A stretch of 22,531 nucleotides of DNA from a virus. The stretch covers positions 1-22,531 of the IMG/VR virus record IMGVR_UViG_3300011114_000314. The stretch is one strand, 5' to 3'. Below the pieces are notes generated by a model, which worked only from the letters and a program-made list of their open reading frames with translations, ran no database searches and had not been told where the DNA came from. The number at the start of each line of letters is the position of its first letter. Within the stretch, counting starts at the first letter, position 1. Positions 14,416 through 22,300 of the stretch are shown here, in pieces. The position numbers and the translations under genes are program-made.

Positions 14416-16410
14416 ATGTCAGTTCCAAATACATTTGCCAGCGCAACCAGTTCCATTCCTCTTGCAAACCTAGACGCAAACTTTGCGTACTATGACGCAG
14501 CATTCGCAATCTCAGGCTCGGCAGTCACGTTTGCAGGCAGCATCACGCTGACCACAGGCACAGCCAACGGAGTGCCGTACCTTAACGCCAGCAAGGTGCT
14601 GACCAGCGGCGCTGTGTTGACATTTGATGGCACCACTCTTTCAAGCACAAAGTTTGCTGGGGCATTGAACGGCACCGTCGGGGCTACAACGGCGAATACG
14701 GGGGCATTTACTACCCTCACCACCTCCAGCACAGTCACACACAACGGCGGCACAGCCAACGGCGTGGGCTACCTTAACGGCAGCAAAGTCTTGACCACGG
14801 GGTCTGCGCTGACGTTTGATGGGACAAGCCTGAGTGTCAATGGCGGTCGTGTTAATGCATCAACTGCTGATGTGGGTGGAACAATAGGCGGGACAGCACA
14901 GTTTGTTACTGTTAACACAAATGGGGCGGTAGGAGACTTTTCAGGCATTCGCTTTAACTATTTTAACTCTGGTGATAGCGGAGGAAAGTTTGCTTACATT
15001 GGTGCTGTATTGACTAGTAATGCTACAAATGGTCTTGCAGACATTGTGTTTGGTGTAAAAAGTAGCACTGCAACCACAACAATTAGCGAACAAATGCGCC
15101 TCACCTCCACCGGCCTAGCAGTCACCGGGACGCTGAGTGCAACTAGCTCTTCGGTTCAAGAGATTGCTACTTTTGCCCACCCTAGCACATCAACCTCTGC
15201 TAACAATGGTGGTGCGGTAATAAGGATACAAAACACAAGCAGCACTAACGGCAATATGCAAAGCGTGCTCTTTGCAAATTCAAGCGGAACAGTAACAAGT
15301 GGCATTTTTGGTTACAACGCAAACCAAAGCACTAACGAAGGTTTTTTAACATTTGGCACTAGAAATTCTGCTGGCACTTTTGGCGAACGGATGCGCCTCG
15401 ACTCCAGCGGTAACTTGGGTATTGGGACTACTACACCCGCACTATATGGATTTTTGGGAGTTGCAAAAGCAATCACCATTGACTCTGTCAGCGTCAGCGC
15501 AGGATTTTCTGATGCAGTAACAGGAACTCTTAGAATTACTCATGCGAGTGGAAGTGTTGGTATAAATTTCGACAGTACTAATTTAATATTTCAATCTGGC
15601 GGTACAACTCCAACCACCAGAATGACCCTTAACTCCAGCGGTAACCTAGGGCTGGGAGTGACGCCTAGTGCTTGGGACTCAGTTTACAGAGCATTTCAAG
15701 TTGGCGCACAAGGAGCTTTTTGGGCTAATGCAACAGCCGCTGATATTTATATGTCGGCCAACTATTTATATGATGGCGCAAATAAATACATAGCAAATGG
15801 CTATGCGTCTTTTTATTCACAAAATAGTGGCGCACATATTTGGAAGACAGCCCCAAATAACACATCAGGTGCGGGTGCTGCCGCTACCTTCACCCAAGCA
15901 ATGACGCTGGATGCCAGCGGCGCTCTTTTAATCGGTGTAACAGCTTCAAGCACTACTGTTTTCCAAGAGATTAAATACACAACAGCATTTCTTGGCACAC
16001 GTTATATCAACACTTCATCTAGTGCGTCCACTGTTATGGATTTTGTTGCGGCATCAGCGCAAGTTGGCTCTATTACAACTTCTGGTTCTGCAACGCTGTA
16101 TAACGTCACATCTGACTATCGTTTAAAAACTGTTACTGGTGCAGTATCAGGCCAAGGCGCACGTATTGACGCACTCCAGCCTATTGAGTACACATGGAAC
16201 GTCAGCGGTGAGCGCACTCGCGGTTTCTTGGCGCACCAATTCCAAGAGGTCTATGCAGGCAGCGTAAGCGGCACTAAAGACGCTGTGGACGCTGATGGCA
16301 AGCCTATGTATCAAGCCATGCAAGCCAGCACCTCAGAGGTCATTGCAGACCTTGTAGCTGAACTCCAATCCCTCCGCGCCCGTGTCGCTCAACTTGAAAG
16401 CAAACCATGA
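14416..16410 (+). CDS. Tail fibre with S74 chaperone domain
   Basis: A 664-residue fibre protein. The last 99 residues are an intramolecular chaperone of the peptidase S74 type: SDYRLK with the catalytic serine at 566 (codon at 16111) and nearby lysine, then IDALQPIEYTWNVSGERTRG, GFLAHQ, and a final helix (VIADLVAELQSLRARVAQLE). Such domains trimerise the fibre and then cut themselves off before the serine. The shaft is repetitive, low in charge and rich in G, S, T and N: a 64-residue-spaced repeat near the start and four copies of an M-(R/T)-L-x-S/A-x-G motif at about residues 227, 326, 403 and 496. It would bind a host surface molecule. It lies unusually between tape measure and distal tail genes. 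Confidence 0.92.
   Translation: MSVPNTFASATSSIPLANLDANFAYYDAAFAISGSAVTFAGSITLTTGTANGVPYLNASKVLTSGAVLTFDGTTLSSTKFAGALNGTVGATTANTGAFTTLTTSSTVTHNGGTANGVGYLNGSKVLTTGSALTFDGTSLSVNGGRVNASTADVGGTIGGTAQFVTVNTNGAVGDFSGIRFNYFNSGDSGGKFAYIGAVLTSNATNGLADIVFGVKSSTATTTISEQMRLTSTGLAVTGTLSATSSSVQEIATFAHPSTSTSANNGGAVIRIQNTSSTNGNMQSVLFANSSGTVTSGIFGYNANQSTNEGFLTFGTRNSAGTFGERMRLDSSGNLGIGTTTPALYGFLGVAKAITIDSVSVSAGFSDAVTGTLRITHASGSVGINFDSTNLIFQSGGTTPTTRMTLNSSGNLGLGVTPSAWDSVYRAFQVGAQGAFWANATAADIYMSANYLYDGANKYIANGYASFYSQNSGAHIWKTAPNNTSGAGAAATFTQAMTLDASGALLIGVTASSTTVFQEIKYTTAFLGTRYINTSSSASTVMDFVAASAQVGSITTSGSATLYNVTSDYRLKTVTGAVSGQGARIDALQPIEYTWNVSGERTRGFLAHQFQEVYAGSVSGTKDAVDADGKPMYQAMQASTSEVIADLVAELQSLRARVAQLESKP
14557..14838 (+). 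repeat. In-frame repeat in fibre gene
   Basis: Two copies of a roughly 30-codon unit (residues about 48-77 and 112-141; bases 14557-14646 and 14749-14838), 192 bases apart. Both read GTANG then YLN-SKVLT-G then LTFDGT-LS. The first 12 bases (GGCACAGCCAAC) are identical. Confidence 0.8.
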
Positions 16411-16724
16411 CCACTATCACTTGGACAGTCACAGCAATGAACTGCTCAACCACTGAGCAGAACCCAGACACCGTAATTGTTTGCCATTGGACTTGCAGCG
16501 GCACTGACGGCACCTACACCAGCAGCGTCTACTCAACCTGCTCTGTGCCTACGCCTACCGGCACCTTCACGCCCTACGCCGACCTGACGCAAGAGCAAGT
16601 GCTTGGCTGGATTTGGGACAACGGCGTGGACAAGGACGCCACAGAAGCCGCTGTGCAGCAGCAGATCGACTATCAAATCAACCCACCTGTAGTAACCCCA
16701 CCCCTGCCTTGGAGCCAAGCATGA
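16407..16724 (+). CDS. Small fibre-adjacent protein (DUF7936-like)
   Basis: A 105-residue protein overlapping the fibre stop by four bases (ATGA). An N-terminal strand region (TITWTVTAMNCSTTEQN, then VIVCHWTCSGTDGTY) leads to a short helical part (YADLTQEQVLGWIWDNGVDK, then ATEAAVQQQID) and the ending NPPVVTPPLPW. I have seen this layout in a small family placed right after phage tail fibres, which I recall as DUF7936; the name is from memory. Four cysteines lie in the first half. It may be a fibre-attached or fibre-assembly protein, but no function is established. Confidence 0.75.
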   Translation: MTTITWTVTAMNCSTTEQNPDTVIVCHWTCSGTDGTYTSSVYSTCSVPTPTGTFTPYADLTQEQVLGWIWDNGVDKDATEAAVQQQIDYQINPPVVTPPLPWSQA

Positions 16725-16876
16725 CCCTAGACCTCGACGTAAACGAAATCAACTTCATCCTGCAAACGCTGGGGCAACTGCCATCGTCCAGCGGCGTGTG
16801 GCCGCTGATTGTCAAGATCAAAGAGCAGGCTGAAGCGCAAGTGCCGAAACCCAATGAAGGAACCCCCCATGTTTGA
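16721..16876 (+). CDS. Small conserved-type phage protein, 51 aa
   Basis: A 51-residue protein with an ATGA overlap with the previous gene. Layout: acidic start (TLDLDVNEINFILQTLGQLP), short serine turn (SSSGVWPL), then a helix IVKIKEQAEAQVPK. This pattern is common among small unknown proteins found after phage fibre genes. No function can be given. An alternative is a longer reading from an upstream start at 16613, which I reject because it would lie within the previous conserved gene. Confidence 0.6.
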   Translation: MTLDLDVNEINFILQTLGQLPSSSGVWPLIVKIKEQAEAQVPKPNEGTPHV

Positions 16877-17054
16877 AATTGATGGCAAAACAGTTGATTT
16901 CACCAATCCTGCGCCTTGGGGCGACAGTATCCAGATCAGACCGGGCGGGTCAATCGTGACTGTGCAAAACGGGATCAAAACGGTAGTAACGCAGGAGCAA
17001 CCATGTTTGACATCCACACCTATCCAATCGACGACCTCCGAGAGCACGAAATGA
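16869..17054 (+). CDS. Small unknown protein, 61 aa
   Basis: A 61-residue reading frame with a good AAGGAA site (16857-16862) six bases before the ATG. The start (MFEIDGKTVDFTNPAPWGDS, then IQIRPGGSIVTVQNG) suggests small beta strands; the threonine/serine-rich end overlaps the next gene by 52 bases and may be less constrained. It overlaps the preceding gene by eight bases. No family recognised. Confidence 0.55.
   Translation: MFEIDGKTVDFTNPAPWGDSIQIRPGGSIVTVQNGIKTVVTQEQPCLTSTPIQSTTSESTK
16993..16997 (+). promoter_or_regulatory. Ribosome site inside preceding gene
   Basis: AGGAG five bases before the ATG at 17003. It supports a start for the 53-residue gene nested in the end of the 61-residue gene, rather than the longer in-frame reading from 16916. 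Confidence 0.6.
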
Positions 17055-17164
17055 ATCGGGCTTGCTGGTGTCACCCAACACCAGACGAGGAGTTTGATAG
17101 GCTACTTATGCATCACGCAATGGACGACCGTGAAAGTTACGAACAAGGCAGAAAACTGCAATGA
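17003..17164 (+). CDS. Small CWC-motif protein, 53 aa
   Basis: A 53-residue protein. Its centre, ACWCHPTPDEEFDRLLMHHA, followed by MDDRESYEQG, has a pattern I associate with tiny phage proteins (a CWC-x-P turn, a histidine pair, then an acidic DxRE-YE block). Two cysteines and three histidines could bind a metal, though this is unproven. It begins within the preceding gene and ends with an ATGA overlap with the HExxH gene, which ties it to the same translated chain. Confidence 0.6.
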   Translation: MFDIHTYPIDDLREHEMNRACWCHPTPDEEFDRLLMHHAMDDRESYEQGRKLQ

Positions 17165-17421
17165 AACCCGCCCCGCTCATCGTCCTGTGGTTCCTGAAAG
17201 CCAGCAATTCGCTGGCGATCACTATGCCTTGGCGCACGGTGTACTGCCGACCCGGACAAGAGGAGAACTACGCATTGGCCGCTCACGAGGCGGTGCATGT
17301 GTCACAGATCGAGCGGGACGGGGCTATCAAGTGGACGGTGAAGATACTGTACTACCTGCTGCGCTACGGCTACATCAACAGCCCTTATGAAGTAGAGGCT
17401 CGGGCCAAGTCTGGGTGCTGA
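17161..17421 (+). CDS. Minimal HExxH metallopeptidase-like protein
   Basis: An 86-residue protein with the zinc-peptidase motif HEAVH at residues 42-46, extended by VSQIERDG. A conserved-looking ending, LRYGYINSPYEVEARAKSG, offers glutamates at 77 and 79 as a possible third zinc ligand, as in gluzincins. An aromatic helix (IKWTVKILYYLLRYG) lies between. The N-terminus (PLIVLWFLKASNSLAI) is hydrophobic but does not look like a standard signal peptide. Similar small HExxH proteins occur in phages near tail or lysis genes; substrate unknown. It is directly followed by a single-span membrane protein, which may point to a lysis or entry role. The motif is plain; activity is inference. Confidence 0.7.
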   Translation: MKPAPLIVLWFLKASNSLAITMPWRTVYCRPGQEENYALAAHEAVHVSQIERDGAIKWTVKILYYLLRYGYINSPYEVEARAKSGC

Positions 17422-17422
17422 T

Positions 17423-17575
17423 ATGGAACTCTTTGAATTGCTCTCCAAAGGTTGGCCGATACTTCTGGCGTTGATCACGCTCATTATCGTTTTGAGCAAG
17501 CTTGACCTCCGGGTGGCAGTTTTAGAAGAAAAAATCAAAACCCTGTTTGAGATGTGGAACAAAAGGGACAAATAA
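17423..17575 (+). CDS. Single-span membrane protein, holin/XhlA-like
   Basis: A 50-residue protein starting one base after the HExxH gene stop. Residues about 10-25 form one membrane segment (GWPILLALITLIIVLS); the rest is a charged heptad-like helix (LDLRVAVLEEKIKTLFEMW) with a basic end (NKRDK). Size and plan recall small lysis accessories: XhlA-type proteins have the same two parts, but in the opposite order. It could be a holin, a partner of the neighbouring peptidase or a membrane anchor. Its stop overlaps the next start by one base (TAATG). Confidence 0.6.
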   Translation: MELFELLSKGWPILLALITLIIVLSKLDLRVAVLEEKIKTLFEMWNKRDK

Positions 17576-18255
17576 TGAGCCTGCAAACCATCCTGTCAAT
17601 TGCTGAAACTGTGGCCATCAACGATCACAAGTTTGCAGGCCAAATGCTTTCGCGCAATATGCGGATCAGCACATCAGAGATTTTGACAGTTCAGCCATTT
17701 CAGTTTACGATAAAGCCAAATGACTATCTGCTTTACTCGCAGAACCGTGCCGTGCTGTCTGCGCTGCGCGTGGCTGATCGGGTGGCAGAGCAGTACCTGA
17801 GTTACGCTTCCACAGGCTGGGTCAACTACATCGCCTACCAAGGCAACATGACTTCCGTGCAAGCTGCCGCAGTCACCGTGGAGGCTGCATCCTCTGGCAA
17901 GACCATCGTGCTGGGTACGCTCCCGTCAATCACCTCCACCCTGTTTATTGTCAAGGCTGGCGACTTCATTCAGGTGGGTCGGTATGCGTACATAGCCACA
18001 GCCAACGTCACTCGCGGCGGCGGCTCGACAGTCAGCGTGCCTGTGCATCGGTCATTGATTGATGCACCCACAATCGGGATGCTGGCTGTCATCGGGCAAT
18101 ACGGCACCACCGTCGCCCTGGGCGGCTCAACGTACACAGGCATAACCTTCCCGGTCATTGTGCGCGATTACCCGACCTACACGCTTGTGCCAATGACCAA
18201 TGATAGTTTCATTGCTTGGTCAAATGCATTCAGCGCAATGGAGGTTGTGTTGTGA
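17575..18255 (+). CDS. Minor/distal tail protein
   Basis: A 226-residue, beta-rich protein. I chose the ATG at 17575, which has AAAAGGGA about six bases upstream; an in-frame GTG at 17554 lies inside the membrane-protein gene. A notable block at about residues 128-161 (AGDFIQVGRYAYIATANVTR then STVSVPVHRSL) resembles barrel segments in distal tail or baseplate-like proteins, and LVPMTNDSFIAWSNAF closes the chain. Its position after the tape measure (with the fibre cassette between) and before the hub suits a distal tail ring. No close family named; structural role likely, exact role not. Confidence 0.65.
   Translation: MSLQTILSIAETVAINDHKFAGQMLSRNMRISTSEILTVQPFQFTIKPNDYLLYSQNRAVLSALRVADRVAEQYLSYASTGWVNYIAYQGNMTSVQAAAVTVEAASSGKTIVLGTLPSITSTLFIVKAGDFIQVGRYAYIATANVTRGGGSTVSVPVHRSLIDAPTIGMLAVIGQYGTTVALGGSTYTGITFPVIVRDYPTYTLVPMTNDSFIAWSNAFSAMEVVL
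18240..18244 (+). promoter_or_regulatory. Strong ribosome site deciding a GTG start
   Basis: GGAGG seven bases before the GTG at 18252. It rules against the earlier in-frame start at 18216 and gives a GTGA overlap with the previous stop. Confidence 0.8.
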
Positions 18256-18932
18256 ATCAGATTCCTGCCGTTCAAAATACCAACATCATTCGGTATGCGG
18301 ATTTCTTTCGGCTCACAACGCCAACCGGCACATATCTGTTTTCCACAGCGCCTTATGCAATCGTTGTGCCTTCTATTTCTGCCTTGCCATTCTCGGCTCT
18401 TGGGCAACTAATAAAGGTTAACGCCGCACAGCGCGACATCAAAAGCACAGCCAACGAAACCACCGTCACTCTGGTGGGGATTGACACCTCAATGCTGGCT
18501 ATTGTGCTGGCTGAGAAAATCAAAGGTTCGCAGATTGAACTGTGGCATGGATTCTTTAATGCCAACAATGAGTTAATTACCACCACCCCAATCGCATGGA
18601 CAAACAACGCATCCGCCGTTATTGGCTGGACAAACAGTTCGTCTGTGTTGACGGATTGGACGGTAGATGCTGGAATTTCAGGGCTGTACAAATATTTTAA
18701 TGGTTATGTGAATTCATTCTCAATCTCGGAAGAATGGATGGAAGAGGTTCGCGCATTCACAGGTGTCATTACCATCAGCGCATCCAGCTTTCAACTAATC
18801 TTGCAAAACAGAACAGCAGGCCGATACACAAACGATGCGTCCTGGCAATCATTCAATTCCGGTGATACATCCATGAACCGGGTGAATTTCATCTCCACCA
18901 TCAATTACACATTTGGCAAGACGGCAGCATGA
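18252..18932 (+). CDS. Minor tail protein
   Basis: A 226-residue protein starting at GTG with a strong ribosome site and overlapping its neighbours by four bases on both sides. The N-terminal part (IIRYADFFRLTTPTGTYLFS) and the segment STANETTVTLVGIDTSMLAI suggest a beta sandwich; the closing part (VRAFTGVITISASSFQLILQ, then NRTAGRYTNDASWQSFNSGD) resembles tail-tip proteins in siphoviruses that sit between distal tail and hub. A polar middle with repeated WTN-S units (about 115-140) may be a surface loop. Assignment as tail structural protein is fair; the exact family is not resolved. Confidence 0.65.
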   Translation: MNQIPAVQNTNIIRYADFFRLTTPTGTYLFSTAPYAIVVPSISALPFSALGQLIKVNAAQRDIKSTANETTVTLVGIDTSMLAIVLAEKIKGSQIELWHGFFNANNELITTTPIAWTNNASAVIGWTNSSSVLTDWTVDAGISGLYKYFNGYVNSFSISEEWMEEVRAFTGVITISASSFQLILQNRTAGRYTNDASWQSFNSGDTSMNRVNFISTINYTFGKTAA

Positions 18933-19381
18933 GGCCCACAATCCGAGATGCCAACCCGTTTGACATCCCGGCGATCTTGGGGATGCTGCGGCAATACCGC
19001 GCATTTGCGCCGCTGGAATTCTTGCGGGAAGTGGATGACGAAGTCTACATCACCCAGGTGCTGACGGAAATAATGGCGGGTCGCGGGATTGCCCTGGTTG
19101 CGGAGACAGATAAAATTGACGGGATGTTGCTGGCGGCTATTTCGCCAAGTGCCTGGAGTCCCAAGCATCTGGTGATGACGGAAATGGCCTACTGGATTAA
19201 CGTAGAAGCCCGTGGCGGCTCTGCAGCGCACAGGTTGATAGCAGCCTACGTCGAACATGGAAACGCGCTTAAATCGCAGAATCGCATCTCGGCCTTCTTC
19301 ATCAGCAAGATGGTGAACAGCCCAGACTTGAAATATGACAAGTTTGGTTTTAAGAAATTAGAAGATTTTTGGGTGATCTAA
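18929..19381 (+). CDS. GNAT-family acetyltransferase in tail module
   Basis: A 150-residue protein with the GNAT plan: TIRDANPFDIPAILGML at the start, a central strand IALVAETDKIDGMLLAAI, then MAYWINVEARGGSAAHRLIA, in which RGGSAA stands for the acetyl-CoA pyrophosphate loop (R/Q-x-x-G-x-G/A), and a late YDKFGFKKLEDFWV as in the last GNAT strands. It would move an acetyl group from acetyl-CoA to an amine; the substrate is unknown. It is placed between two tail genes with an ATGA overlap upstream, so it is part of the structural operon. It might modify a tail protein or a host factor. No catalytic residue can be assigned with certainty. Confidence 0.8.
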   Translation: MRPTIRDANPFDIPAILGMLRQYRAFAPLEFLREVDDEVYITQVLTEIMAGRGIALVAETDKIDGMLLAAISPSAWSPKHLVMTEMAYWINVEARGGSAAHRLIAAYVEHGNALKSQNRISAFFISKMVNSPDLKYDKFGFKKLEDFWVI

Positions 19382-19382
19382 G

Positions 19383-22300
19383 ATGCCAAGTTCAATAATT
19401 CTGGCGGCAGTTTTTGGCGATGTGGTCATGGCTGCTGCTGCGCTTGGCGCAACGGGTATGGCAGTTGCATCATTTGCGATCAATATCGTGGCGTCCATGA
19501 TCATCAGCAAAGCATTTGCACCAAACGTGGACAATGCCGCGATCAATGCTGCTGGCGCAAATCCTGGCAATCGCCAACAAATGCCACCGGCTGGCGAGAA
19601 CAAACTGCCAGTGCTGTACGGCTCGGGCTACATTGGCGGCATGGTGACTGACCTAAGCATCACCACCAACAATCAAATTCTTTACTATGTGCTGTCTCTG
19701 GCAGAAGTCACCAACACCGAAACTGGCGGCACAGCAGACACATACACTTTCGGGGATGTTTATTTCGGCGGCAAGAAATGTGTTTTTGATGGCGCGGATT
19801 TGACCAAAGTTGTCGGGCTGCTAGACGAATCCACCGGCTTGACTGACACCACCGTGTCGGGCAATCTGTTTTTCTATCTTTATCGGAATGGTTCATCGTC
19901 TGGAACAAACACCGCGCAGACTGCCATTGCGGTCATGCAAGACATCGATTGCGTCTACCAGTGGGACAATACCAAACTGATGAGCAACTGCGCGTTCGCC
20001 ATTATGAAGATGGTGTACAACCAGAATGCCAATCTGACGGGCATTCAGCAGACCAAATTCCAACTCACCAATAGCCGCACCAAGCCAGGAGATTGCTTTA
20101 CCGATTACCTGACCTCCACTCGGTATGGCGCGGCTGTTCCGGTGGCTGGCATTGATGCCGCGACGATGACTGCGCTGAATGTTTACAGTGATGGCGCATT
20201 CTCCTACACCAACAGTTCAGGCGTGCAGACGCAAGCCCGATTTAGGTTTGATGGAACCCTGGACACCAATCAGACCATCATGAACAATCTGCAACTCATG
20301 GCAAGCTGCTGCGATTGCTTGGTCAAGTACAACGAAATCTCTGGCTTGTGGGGCGTAATTGTTCAGTCGCCAGCCTATACCGTTGCGATGGCGCTGTCTG
20401 ATTCCAACATCATCTCAGCATTCCAAATCACGCCCACCGATATTGCGTCCAGCTACAACATCGCAGAGGTCAAATTCCCCGATGGGACAGCGCAAGATGC
20501 ATTTGCCACAGCCACGTTCAATCTCGCGGTGATCAACCCGGCACTCATGTATTCCAATGAGCCAGTAAACAAACAGGTCATCAACCTGCCGCTGGTCAGC
20601 AACAACGTGCGAGCGCAATACCTAGCCAACAGGTTTTTAAAATCAGGCAGAGAAGACTTGAACCTGCGCTGCTCCATAAATTATGTCGGCCTGCAGTTGG
20701 AAGCTGGCGATGTGGTGACCGTCACCAACACAAATTATGGCTGGACATCCAAACTGTTCCGCATCAATCAAGTGGTGGAGAATTTTGGCGACGATGGAAC
20801 GATCAGCGCGACTCTGGCGTTGATGGAATTTAATCCCACCGTCTACGACGATATAAGCATCACGCAATTTGTGACTGCTCCAAACACAGGCATCAGTTCG
20901 CCTTTGGCCTTTGGCACGTTGTTTGCGCCAAACATCACCAACCAATTGCCTTCCGCTGCTGTGCCATCTTTTGGCGTTATCGTAACTGCCGCAAGTTCTG
21001 GCATCACGCAATATGCAGAAATTTATTATTCTGCCTACGCAACTCCAACGGAAGCACAGCGGCTGTTTGCAGGCACAACAGCCATCAATCCTGGCGGCAA
21101 TCCCTACACGCCCAGCTTGAGCATGGGGACTGTGACGTTAAATACTCTACCTGCCGGGGATTGGTATTTCTTTGTTCGAATGGTAAATGGCCTTGGCAAA
21201 AGTCCATTCTCTTCAGCATCAGCAGTTTTGAAATGGCGTCCAACGACCTTCCAATATGTTGATAGGTGGCTGGCGGTTGCATATGCTGACAACATTACAG
21301 GCACATCAGGTTTTAGCTATTCGCCGCGCAACAAAGGGTTCTACGGATTGTTCAACAATACGGTAGCCAACGGAGGAACAGACCCGACGTTGTACACATG
21401 GTACACGGCCAGTTCCAATTTCAGCACGGACAATTATTTGCTGTACGGAAACCGATCCAATCGCAAATTTAGCTTTGCAGTTGGCAACGCTGGCTACATC
21501 AATCTTGGCGGCGCATTTGTCCCAAGCAACACTGCTGTTTACGACTCCAGCGTCTGGGGCGCAGCGATTGATCCCACAGGCAGCTTGCAAACTTTTATTG
21601 ATCTGGATGCTCGCACAGGACAATCTATTCTTGTGGGATCGACAGGCAACAATGTGAATGATGGTTTCCTGTCGGTGACCAATAATACCGATGGAACAAT
21701 GAAAGTCAATCTGCACGACTTTCTAAATTTTGGCTCTGGCATTTATACCAAGAATTTTGCAGCCGCGACTTTGACAATTGATATCTATGGGCGTGTGGTT
21801 GGGTTTACACAAGAGGATGATTTCTTTTATACGGAAACGGTATTTATTGCAACAGCCGCGCAGACCACTTTCTCTTTGACGCACATTGTTGGCTATATCT
21901 TGGTGTTCCGAAATGGCGTGCTTTTGAACTCTGCCGAGTACACGGAGACAAGCACCACGGTAGTCATGACGAATGCTTGCGCGGCTGGAGAAACGGTTGT
22001 GACCATTTATATGCGAGCAGTAAGCACCAGCGCATATTATGAGCCGCTAAACATCACGATTGCATCCAACACCAGCAACTCCATCACCTACAGCAGCGCA
22101 CCTTATACTGAAATTGCCGCTGGAGAGTTGTTGACTTTTAGCAACACGGGAACACCCACCCAATACACGGTGTCTACCGTCAACACAACCACCAAAGTTA
22201 TCACCTTCACAGCAACCATTTCAGGCGCAACAGCAGGCAACACGGTTTATCGGTATCGGGCGGCAGGCTCTACCTATGCACCATTCACCCGGTTTGACCA

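Noticed and set aside
14416-16410. Diversity-generating retroelement acting on the fibre
   Set aside because: No reverse transcriptase, template repeat or adenine-biased variable region is visible in the window; the repeats are ordinary shaft repeats.
16613-16876. Longer reading of the 51-residue gene from 16613
   Set aside because: The extra part lies inside the conserved small gene at 16407-16724 and the ATGA junction at 16721 is a better start.
20415-21742. Several minus-strand frames opposite the hub gene
   Set aside because: All lie opposite a continuous, recognisable plus-strand hub protein and look like chance frames.
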